Of a stretch of 6,865 bases of DNA, positions 1 through 5,239 are shown one piece after another (position 1 is the stretch's first letter; each line of letters opens with the position of its first letter). This stretch comes from Bacteroidota bacterium (GTDB lineage Bacteria > Bacteroidota > Bacteroidia > Chitinophagales > Chitinophagaceae), in contig JAEZAY010000223.1 in the NCBI GenBank assembly GCA_023427575.1, positions 1 to 6,865 on the forward strand, written 5' to 3'. A model generated the notes under the pieces. The model was not told the DNA's origin. It did no database searches and saw only the letters and a list, made by a program, of their open reading frames with translations. The position numbers and the translations under genes are program-made.

Positions 1-6
1 ACGGAA

Positions 7-22
7 AATGTGCCAATGTGCT
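7..22. repeat. Two tandem 8-bp units at the left edge
   Basis: AATGTGCC is followed directly by AATGTGCT, two tandem units differing at one base. Short tandem blocks with this kind of unit occur between genes in Bacteroidota genomes as I remember them, so this may be the end of a longer array cut by the window edge. With only two units visible it could also be chance. Confidence 0.3.
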
Positions 23-37
23 AGCCCGATTTTTTTG

Positions 38-66
38 CTCCACTTTTTTTCTAAAAAAAAGTGGAG
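38..66. repeat. Perfect 13-bp inverted repeat (A/T-rich hairpin)
   Basis: The left arm CTCCACTTTTTTT (38-50) and right arm AAAAAAAGTGGAG (54-66) are exact reverse complements around a 3-base loop. A run of seven T lies before the stem on the plus strand (30-36), but neither strand has a U-run after the stem: plus continues GGGGTC and minus continues with an A-run. It is therefore not a textbook intrinsic terminator, although it may end or stabilise a transcript from a gene left of the window. Confidence 0.6.
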
Positions 67-222
67 GGGGTCATTTACAATAGCGGATCCGAATTCATAT
101 TGATAAAGGTTTCGGGTGAATGGAAAGTTATTACCCGGACAACAACAATTCCGGAATCCGCTAATAAACCTGTTTAATATATGATCAGGTGAAAATCACA
201 ACCCGGGTTATAGCCCATAACC

Positions 223-328
223 TGCCTGATAATGAACGCTCTGCCTGAATACTATCTGAAAAAAATGGCCTGATATGGATGACATGAGGTGGGTTTATAG
301 TCACACTTTAACAGTAAAGCTGCCTGAT
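223..328 (+). promoter_or_regulatory. Cluster of four GCCTGA repeats upstream of the desaturase
   Basis: The heptamer TGCCTGA occurs at 223-229, 242-248 and 321-327, and a one-base variant GGCCTGA at 267-273, all on the same strand. A near-inverted copy, ATCAGG, lies at 184-189 and pairs with CCTGAT at 225-230. The last copy sits just upstream of the -7 box at 335-342, where a bound regulator would interfere with or recruit RNA polymerase. Four copies of one hexamer in about 105 bp are more than expected by chance. An operator array for a regulator of the desaturase is inference; no regulator gene is in the window. The rest of 67-334 holds no credible gene, only short palindromes at 148-157 and 200-209. 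Confidence 0.4.
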
Positions 329-334
329 TTTCAT

Positions 335-342
335 TACCTTTG
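335..342 (+). promoter_or_regulatory. Bacteroidota -7 promoter box for the desaturase
   Basis: TACCTTTG is an exact match to the TAnnTTTG -7 consensus of the Bacteroidota primary sigma factor. The -33 box is weak; the nearest candidate, TTTA at 307-310, is spaced slightly too far away (24 bp). Transcription would start near 348, giving a leader of about 35 nt before the ATG at 382. The box overlaps an in-frame TTG at 340 and so argues against using that codon as the start. Confidence 0.6.
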
Positions 343-381
343 CCCCTGAATTTTTTAGAATTTTTAATTGTTTTTGTTTTT

Positions 382-1449
382 ATGGCCACACCGAAATTTT
401 CCAATGTACCTCAATCATTTCACTCCGAATTAAAACGCCGGATCAACAAGTATTTTGAAGAAAGAGGCGCATCGCCCACCGGTAACAGTCAGCTTTTTAT
501 TAAGGCTGTTATTTTAATGACTGCTTTTGTTCTGGTGTATGTGCATCTTGTATTTTTTACGCCACCGGCTTTCTGGGCCATTCTTGAATGTATCTTATTG
601 GGCGGCATCGTTTCTGCCATCGGGTTTAACGTGATGCATGATGGTGCCCACGGTAGTTTCAGTAATAATAAGGCTGTTAACAAAATGGCCGCCTTTACAT
701 TGAATCTCCTGGGCGGCAGCAGCTTTATGTGGAATGTAAAACACAACGTCATCCACCATGCCTATACCAATGTGGATGGCTATGATGATGATATTGATAT
801 TCAGCCCTGGATGCGGATGAGCACCACCCAGAAGAAAAGAGTATTGCATAAATACCAGCATATATATTTCTGGTTTCTCTACAGCCTGCTTTACATACTC
901 TGGATTTTTGTGCTTGATTATCAGAAATACTTTAAAAAACAGATTGGTCTGGTTCCTTTAAAAAAGATGAATGTTTCCGACCATATTGTTTTCTGGGGCT
1001 TTAAACTTCTGAATCTTGTTCTTTTTGTATTACTCCCAATATACCTGCTTGGATTTACGCCCTGGCTGATCGGCTTCCTGGTATTCACTACGGTGGCCGG
1101 ACTGGTACTGAGCCTGGTGTTTCAGCTTGCCCATACGGTAGAGCATACGGCTTTCCCCGTTCCAAATGAAACAACCGGAAACCTGGAAGACGAATGGGCG
1201 ATTCATCAGATAAAAACCACCGCCAATTTTGCTACTAACAGCAAGCTGGTTTCATGGCTGGTAGGTGGATTGAATTTCCAGATCGAACATCATCTTTTCC
1301 CGAAAATTTCGCATATCCATTATCCGGAGATCAGCAAGATCATTCGCCGGGCCTGCGAAGAATATGGTATTACCTATATAGAATATCCCAAAGTGCGATA
1401 TGCAGTAGCTTCGCATGTTGCCTTTCTGCGGGAGATGGGAAGAAAATAG
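382..1449 (+). CDS. Membrane fatty acid (acyl-CoA/acyl-lipid) desaturase
   Basis: This is a 355-residue integral membrane di-iron desaturase of the FA_desaturase family, which inserts a cis double bond into fatty acyl chains using O2 and an electron donor. All three histidine boxes are present: HDGAH (86-90), HNVIHH (121-126) and QIEHH (300-304), with a further HTVEH at 251-255. Hydrophobic segments lie at about 41-60, 65-84, 161-178 and 204-250. Glutamine replacing the first histidine of box 3 is typical of front-end (delta-5/delta-6 type) desaturases and some bacterial relatives, but there is no fused N-terminal cytochrome b5 domain, so electrons must come from a separate ferredoxin or cytochrome. 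The frame is open from a TTG at 340, but that codon lies inside the -7 box; ATG 382 is preferred, with an A/T-rich upstream and no Shine-Dalgarno. A role in membrane fluidity is likely. Regioselectivity cannot be read from the sequence. Confidence 0.92.
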   Translation: MATPKFSNVPQSFHSELKRRINKYFEERGASPTGNSQLFIKAVILMTAFVLVYVHLVFFTPPAFWAILECILLGGIVSAIGFNVMHDGAHGSFSNNKAVNKMAAFTLNLLGGSSFMWNVKHNVIHHAYTNVDGYDDDIDIQPWMRMSTTQKKRVLHKYQHIYFWFLYSLLYILWIFVLDYQKYFKKQIGLVPLKKMNVSDHIVFWGFKLLNLVLFVLLPIYLLGFTPWLIGFLVFTTVAGLVLSLVFQLAHTVEHTAFPVPNETTGNLEDEWAIHQIKTTANFATNSKLVSWLVGGLNFQIEHHLFPKISHIHYPEISKIIRRACEEYGITYIEYPKVRYAVASHVAFLREMGRK

Positions 1450-1471
1450 TTAAGCATTCTGATATAAAATG

Positions 1472-1503
1472 AAAAAGCCTGCATTCATCCTGCAGGCTTT
1501 TTT
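1472..1503. terminator. Bidirectional intrinsic terminator
   Basis: A perfect 12-bp stem, AAAAAGCCTGCA (1472-1483) and TGCAGGCTTTTT (1491-1502), encloses a 7-base loop. It has a T-run on the plus strand (1498-1503) and an A-run on the left that becomes a U-run on the minus strand. It lies 22 bp after the desaturase stop and 27 bp beyond the methyltransferase stop, so it serves both convergent genes. Confidence 0.9.
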
Positions 1504-1529
1504 ATTTTCTCCGTCCGGTGCGGAGATCT

Positions 1530-2126
1530 CTATTTTTTTCGCAGTATGGCAAACAGCTCCGCGCCCATAGCCGAATCGTAAGTGCCTTCACTGATCTCCA
1601 TTTTTAATGTTTCAAATTTATCTTTAAACAGTTCATCCAGTTCCGGTCGGGTGTTAGCCTGCACATAAAGTTGTTCAATTCGCCTTTCATAAAAAGAACC
1701 GGCAAGCAGCCCCTCATTTTTTAAAAGTGAATGCATCTTGTCTACATAGCGGTGCCGTAATGTCCGTTCAATGGTTGTAAGAAAAGATTGCTCAATGATC
1801 AGATCATAAGAACCGGTATGTTCAAAAAAATCTACAGTCAGGAGCCTGATTTCCTTATCAAGATAATAATCGAACTGGGCGCGCAACCTGTTCATCACCC
1901 CGCGGGCGAAATCAACCATGGTAATATTTGTAAACCCATGTTTCAGCAAATGCACTACTTCATAGGTATTTCCAACACCGGGAATCAGTATAGCCAGATC
2001 TTTTGAGGGAAGAGTGGCAAAAAATTTAGCCATTGAAGGCGGTATTTTCCCTATTCCCCAGGTTGTTTGCCGGCGATGAGTTCCGAAATCGGAATATAAG
2101 CTGAGGTCCTTTACCAAACCGGGCAT
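1530..2126 (-). CDS. SAM-dependent methyltransferase, thiopurine-methyltransferase-like
   Basis: This 198-residue class I methyltransferase has a Rossmann fold. The SAM-binding motif I is ILIPGVGNTYE (46-56), the acidic residue of motif II is VD at 71-72, a VDF near 98-100 is the likely adenine-side contact, and YDLIIEQSFLTTI (107-119) is the motif IV region. WGIGKIPP (23-30), IPGxGNxYE and the YDLIxEQxF pattern resemble the TPMT-like methyltransferases common in Bacteroidota, which are often annotated only as class I methyltransferases. The N-terminus is unusual: where relatives usually have an aromatic W...RY stretch and WDIG, this protein has YSDFGTH and WGIG, and motif I has Val where Cys is common. 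The substrate is unknown, and methylation of a thiol or other small molecule is only a guess from the family. It starts at ATG 2126 without a Shine-Dalgarno. It stands alone, convergent with the desaturase. Confidence 0.85.
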   Translation of the reverse strand: MPGLVKDLSLYSDFGTHRRQTTWGIGKIPPSMAKFFATLPSKDLAILIPGVGNTYEVVHLLKHGFTNITMVDFARGVMNRLRAQFDYYLDKEIRLLTVDFFEHTGSYDLIIEQSFLTTIERTLRHRYVDKMHSLLKNEGLLAGSFYERRIEQLYVQANTRPELDELFKDKFETLKMEISEGTYDSAMGAELFAILRKK

Positions 2127-2171
2127 AATATTTTATCAGTTTTAGGGGTTGCCGGAATTTAAACCTGTATT

Positions 2172-2202
2172 CAAACAAATATTTCTCTCTAACGCTAACC
2201 AA
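2172..2202 (-). promoter_or_regulatory. Candidate promoter for the methyltransferase
   Basis: On the minus strand TATTTGTTTG (2181-2172) resembles the TAnnTTTG -7 box with altered spacing, and TTG (2202-2200) lies 18 bp upstream as a possible -33 box. The leader would be about 40 nt. The match is imperfect, so this is the best candidate rather than a firm call. Confidence 0.3.
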
Positions 2203-2211
2203 CCATACATT

Positions 2212-2283
2212 TTTATATCAGAGCCTTAACCAATTGCCCGGATGTTTCTACATCTGGGATTTTTTTTTAGGCTCCGATATAAA
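2212..2283. repeat. Nested inverted repeat, 72 bp
   Basis: The outer arms TTTATATCAGAGCCT (2212-2226) and AGGCTCCGATATAAA (2269-2283) pair at 14 of 15 positions. The exception is A-C on the plus strand but a tolerated G-U in minus-strand RNA. Inside sits a second hairpin (2237-2258). It begins 29 bp beyond the stress-protein stop in the minus direction, so a minus-strand transcript would carry the outer stem as a 3' structure, but no U-run follows it. No target-site duplication is obvious. It could be a 3'-end stabilising structure or a small palindromic repeat element. Confidence 0.6.
2237..2268 (+). terminator. Plus-strand intrinsic terminator shape
   Basis: CCCGGATGT (2237-2245) and ACATCTGGG (2250-2258) form a 9-bp stem with one G-U pair and a TTCT loop, followed by A and eight T (2261-2268). 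This is a canonical rho-independent shape for plus-strand RNA only; minus-strand RNA would have no U-run and an A-C mismatch. Both flanking genes are on the minus strand, so what it terminates is unclear. Confidence 0.6.
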
Positions 2284-2311
2284 TAGTGGTTTTGACAGCT
2301 ATACCTCGTCA

Positions 2312-3139
2312 CTATTCCTGAACGGCTACAATAGGAACGGAACTATGGTATGCCAGTTTTTTGGTATGCGAAGTTTTAAATAATCCTGTTAACAATGAAT
2401 GCCTTCTCGGAATTGTTATTATCAGATCAATGTTACGGTCGTAAGCATAACTGCTGATTGCATCCAGGAAATCGAACATTCGGATAAAAGAAAACTCAGG
2501 ATTAAAATCACTGAACATCTGTTCCAGTTTTGCCCTTTCCTTTTTAAATTCTTCGGTTACGTCCACGTAATGCTCGCTGTCTACATTTACAATATGCAGT
2601 TTTGGTTTAAACATCTCCAGTATGTTACGGATATGCGCGATGGGAGTGCTAAGGCCAACGTTTTTAAAATCGCTGGCAAACATTACGTTTTCGATCTTTT
2701 TAAATTTGGCATCCGGCGGTACAATGATAACCGGACATTCACCCGCATTCACCATGTTTAGCGTATTGCTTCCCATAAAGATCTGCTCCAGCCGCGTTGC
2801 TCCGGTAATGCCCATTATAACCACATCAATCCGGTGATTCCGCACATATCTTTTTAAATTATCGACCAGTGAAGAACCCGGTTCGGCCACATATTCAATT
2901 TTAGTGTCGGCCAGTTCAGAAAGTTCAAACTCCAGGTTTTTTAATGCATGGGTAAGTACAATCTTACGATCCTCTTCATTTTCAGACAGTGGCGAACTGT
3001 CGGAGCCCAATGCCATTTTATCAAATACATTATACAGGATAATGGTGGAGCCGGGTACGCTGGCGGCCAGCTGAACCCCATATCGGGCGGCATTCTTCGA
3101 GGTATCGGAAAAATCGGTTGGAATCAGGAATTTTTTCAT
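2312..3139 (-). CDS. Universal stress protein, tandem UspA domains
   Basis: This 275-residue cytoplasmic protein consists of two Usp domains, about 1-142 and 148-275. Domain 1 begins KKFLIPTDFS with the conserved Asp9 and carries the full ATP-binding pattern G-2x-G-9x-G-S: Gly110, Gly113, Gly123 and Ser124. It ends with the CPVIIVP strand (135-141). Domain 2 has FASDF (154-158) and ends SVPIVAV (267-273), but where the nucleotide loop should be it reads IPRRHSLLTGLFKTSHT (243-259), without the glycine pattern. ATP binding is therefore expected only in the first half. Such asymmetric tandem Usps are common in Bacteroidota and are usually linked to stationary phase, oxidative or nutrient stress. 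The exact role is not known from sequence. The gene is monocistronic and divergent from the lipoprotein gene. The ATG at 3139 follows an A-rich stretch without a Shine-Dalgarno. Confidence 0.93.
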   Translation of the reverse strand: MKKFLIPTDFSDTSKNAARYGVQLAASVPGSTIILYNVFDKMALGSDSSPLSENEEDRKIVLTHALKNLEFELSELADTKIEYVAEPGSSLVDNLKRYVRNHRIDVVIMGITGATRLEQIFMGSNTLNMVNAGECPVIIVPPDAKFKKIENVMFASDFKNVGLSTPIAHIRNILEMFKPKLHIVNVDSEHYVDVTEEFKKERAKLEQMFSDFNPEFSFIRMFDFLDAISSYAYDRNIDLIITIPRRHSLLTGLFKTSHTKKLAYHSSVPIVAVQE

Positions 3140-3153
3140 GCATTGTTTTTTTT

Positions 3154-3186
3154 GAAAGATACATTAAAAGTTATCATGGAATAAAA
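3154..3186 (-). promoter_or_regulatory. Candidate promoter for the universal stress protein
   Basis: On the minus strand TATCTTTC (3161-3154) matches the TAnnTTTG -7 box except for the last base. TTTT (3186-3183) lies 21 bp upstream in the -33 position. The transcript would start only a few bases before the A-rich stretch ahead of ATG 3139. The remaining 3187-3418 between the two divergent genes shows only a small 6-bp hairpin (3221-3237) and an imperfect TCAGTTTG box (3349-3356) that may serve the lipoprotein gene. Confidence 0.35.
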
Positions 3187-3418
3187 GGATGGAACAGGGT
3201 TTGTTTCTGTACGCCCTTTCTTTTGGTCCAGCCAAAATAAGAAATCTTCATAGTAATTCAATGGTATAAACCCGGTTATATATACGTTGACTGAAGATGG
3301 CTTTTTAAAAATATTTGGCAGGGTGCAACGATTTAAAATCAACCCATGTCAGTTTGTTATTCCGGATCATCAGCGCTGAAGAATGGAATACCTATTCATT
3401 AACTATTAATTTACTATT

Positions 3419-3901
3419 ATGAAAATCCACAATAGGATCAGTAGCGTATTATTCGTGTCAGCTCTTTTATCTGTAAGTATGATTTCCTGTGACAAGGACG
3501 ATGATTCACCACGTAACAAGGAATACGCCATCACCGCCGAAAACAATAACGGTGTTACCGGCAAACTCAGCGTTACAGAAAATACCAACAAAAGCTTCAA
3601 TATCCAGGTTGATCTGAACAAGTCGGTGAAGGATACTGTTCATATCATTAAACTGGTGAACGGGTCTGTTGCAAATCCGGGTACGGTTGCGATCGATCTT
3701 GGGACAGTTACCGGCACAGGAGCCGCGGTTTCTAAAAGAACCAATAATCTGAACCAGGTTAAATTGCCAGACAATACCAATAAAACCCTGACCTACGACA
3801 GTCTTTTAAATTACAATGCGTTCATTGCCGTTTATTATAGCGCTACTAAAAGCGACAGCATCATCGCTAAAGGGAATATTGGCAAGAGCGTAGCGAATTA
3901 A
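3419..3901 (+). CDS. Small secreted lipoprotein, possibly CHRD-like
   Basis: This 160-residue protein has a basic N-terminus, a hydrophobic stretch (8-23) and a lipobox ending MISC, so Cys24 would be lipidated after signal peptidase II cleavage. The next residues, DKDDD (25-29), are acidic, like the lipoprotein export signal that sends Bacteroidota lipoproteins to the outer face of the outer membrane; surface exposure is inference. The mature part is rich in Asn, Thr and Val and looks like a beta-sandwich. VHIIKLVNGSVANPG (74-88), IDLG (92-95) and YDSLLNYNAFIAVYY (126-140) recall the spacing of CHRD-domain proteins (HIHxG..., then a YDxLLxGNxYVNVH-like strand), but the diagnostic histidines are mostly missing, so the link is weak. 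The ATG at 3419 follows A/T-rich sequence with no Shine-Dalgarno. A strong terminator follows, so it is probably monocistronic. Function unknown. Confidence 0.8.
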   Translation: MKIHNRISSVLFVSALLSVSMISCDKDDDSPRNKEYAITAENNNGVTGKLSVTENTNKSFNIQVDLNKSVKDTVHIIKLVNGSVANPGTVAIDLGTVTGTGAAVSKRTNNLNQVKLPDNTNKTLTYDSLLNYNAFIAVYYSATKSDSIIAKGNIGKSVAN

Positions 3902-3978
3902 AAGAGGTTCTGCATCAGGCACGACTTATAGAAAATCAAAACCGGATTTTTTCAGGATTGGGTTTTGAGCCGCAGCAG

Positions 3979-4019
3979 GAAAGGGTCTTTACATAGCAAT
4001 ATGAAAAGACCCTTTCTTT
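3979..4019 (+). terminator. Intrinsic terminator after the lipoprotein gene
   Basis: GAAAGGGTCTTT (3979-3990) and AAAGACCCTTTC (4005-4016) form a perfect 12-bp stem, with CAT and ATG able to pair again inside the 14-base loop. TTTATT follows. An A-rich left flank is lacking, so it works mainly on plus-strand RNA. A weaker 8-bp hairpin (3936-3943 with 3961-3968) lies between the stop codon and this terminator. Confidence 0.85.
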
Positions 4020-4074
4020 ATTCCTCTTTGAAACATGCCTTGTTTGAATCCCACCAGTCTTTCCACGGATTCAT

Positions 4075-4098
4075 TACCTTGTATTCTTCAAGGTAAGG
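4075..4098 (+). promoter_or_regulatory. Candidate -7 box and weak ribosome site for the oxidoreductase
   Basis: TACCTTG (4075-4081) is one T short of TAnnTTTG and sits in the context TTCATTACCTT, identical to the ten bases ending in the desaturase -7 box. No good -33 box is seen. If used, the leader would be only about 12 nt. AGGTAAGG (4091-4098) just before ATG 4100 gives a weak Shine-Dalgarno-like match, with its first AGG six bases upstream. Confidence 0.3.
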
Positions 4099-4099
4099 C

Positions 4100-5236
4100 A
4101 TGGAGCAATCAATATGGGAAAAAGAAAGTTTTTTCAGAAAGCAGGACATCGTAATTGCCGGCAGCGGGCTGGTTGGCATGTGGAGTGCTTTTCACCTGAA
4201 AAAAAATAACCCGAAGGCCCGGATTACCATTATGGAAAGGGGCATCATTCCAACGGGCGCGAGTACCCGAAACGCAGGCTTTGCCTGTTTTGGAAGCGTT
4301 TCCGAGCTGCTGGAGGATGCTTCGCAAATGGGGGTTGATAAAATGAAAGAACTGGTGGAAATGCGCTGGAAGGGATTGCAGCAACTGCGATCAGTGGTTC
4401 CTGAAAAAAAAATCGACTTCAACGTTTGCGGCGGCTACGATCTTTTCAGGGTCAGCGATGGTTTTGAAAAAAAATCATTTGGTCAGGAAATGAGCTGGCT
4501 GAACAATGAAATCCGGCCAATCACCGGTAAAAAAAACACCTTCCGGTTCAGCGATGATAAGATCCGGAAATCCGGAATGAGCGGTTTTGACCATATGGTG
4601 GAAAACCGGCTGGAGGGATCCCTGCATTCAGGGAAATTATGTCAATATCTGTCCACGCTGATCCAGGGCATGGGGGTTCAGGTTTTGACCGGTATGGAAA
4701 TTACCGCCTATGAAGAAAACAATGGCAAAATATCTCTGCAGTCAAACCATCAGATTGCAATTCAAACGCAGGTCTTACTGATATGTACAAACGCGTTTGC
4801 GGCACAGTTTGCGCCGGAACTGGATCTGAAACCGGCGCGGGGTCAGATTTTACTCACCGCGCCCATCCCGGATCTTTCGCTGAAAGGAACCTACCATTTC
4901 GATCAGGGCTATTATTATTTCCGGAATCTGGGTAATCGGGTCCTATTGGGCGGGGCAAGGCACAGGGCATTTGAAGCGGAAACCACGGTTGAATTTGGCA
5001 CCACCGCAATAGTGCAGGATGATCTTGAAAAGCTTTTGCGCGATCAGATCCTGCCTGGCATAAGCTTTCAGATTACCGACCGCTGGAGTGGAATTATGGC
5101 AATGGGATCCGAAAAACTGCCCCTGATCAGGCAATTAGCCCCTTCGGTTTTTTGTGCCGTCCGCATGAGCGGAATGGGCCTTGCCCTTGCTCCGCTGGCA
5201 GGTGAAAAAATCTCGAAAATGATCGGGAAGCTGTAA
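4100..5236 (+). CDS. FAD-dependent oxidoreductase, DAO (D-amino acid oxidase) family
   Basis: This 378-residue flavoprotein oxidises the C-N bond of an amine or amino acid, as judged by family. The FAD dinucleotide-binding fold starts at DIVIAGSGLVG (16-26) with GxGxxG at 21-26, and Glu46 ends the second strand where it would hold the adenosine ribose. GASTRNAGF (53-61) is the conserved loop of glycine/sarcosine/gamma-glutamylputrescine oxidase-like members. RGQI (247-250) begins the substrate-domain sheet, and RMSGMGLALAPLAGEKIS (355-372) is the C-terminal FAD-contact motif, so the protein is complete. Length is normal for the family. No signal peptide or membrane segment is seen; it should be cytoplasmic. 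The substrate cannot be assigned, and no catabolic partner gene is adjacent. Its stop lies 3 bp from the stop of the convergent protease gene, with no terminator between. It starts at ATG 4100, after a terminator, so it is its own unit. Confidence 0.88.
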   Translation: MEQSIWEKESFFRKQDIVIAGSGLVGMWSAFHLKKNNPKARITIMERGIIPTGASTRNAGFACFGSVSELLEDASQMGVDKMKELVEMRWKGLQQLRSVVPEKKIDFNVCGGYDLFRVSDGFEKKSFGQEMSWLNNEIRPITGKKNTFRFSDDKIRKSGMSGFDHMVENRLEGSLHSGKLCQYLSTLIQGMGVQVLTGMEITAYEENNGKISLQSNHQIAIQTQVLLICTNAFAAQFAPELDLKPARGQILLTAPIPDLSLKGTYHFDQGYYYFRNLGNRVLLGGARHRAFEAETTVEFGTTAIVQDDLEKLLRDQILPGISFQITDRWSGIMAMGSEKLPLIRQLAPSVFCAVRMSGMGLALAPLAGEKISKMIGKL

Positions 5237-5239
5237 GAC

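Noticed and set aside
85..96. GGATCCGAATTC, adjacent BamHI and EcoRI sites as in vector polylinkers
   Set aside because: The flanking bases do not continue as a polylinker and the surroundings look like ordinary intergenic sequence, so chance is the simpler explanation.
489..861. Minus-strand open frames opposite the desaturase
   Set aside because: They lie entirely inside a gene with three intact histidine boxes, and their translations show no family motifs.
1254..1472. Plus-strand frame overlapping the desaturase end
   Set aside because: An out-of-frame shadow of the box-3 region with no recognisable motif or promoter.
2399..2837. Plus-strand frames opposite the stress-protein gene
   Set aside because: The minus strand encodes a complete Usp protein here; these frames look like antisense shadows.
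3136..3342. Minus-strand 68-codon frame upstream of the stress protein
   Set aside because: Composition does not look coding, it overlaps the stress-protein start and its candidate promoter, and no motif is seen.
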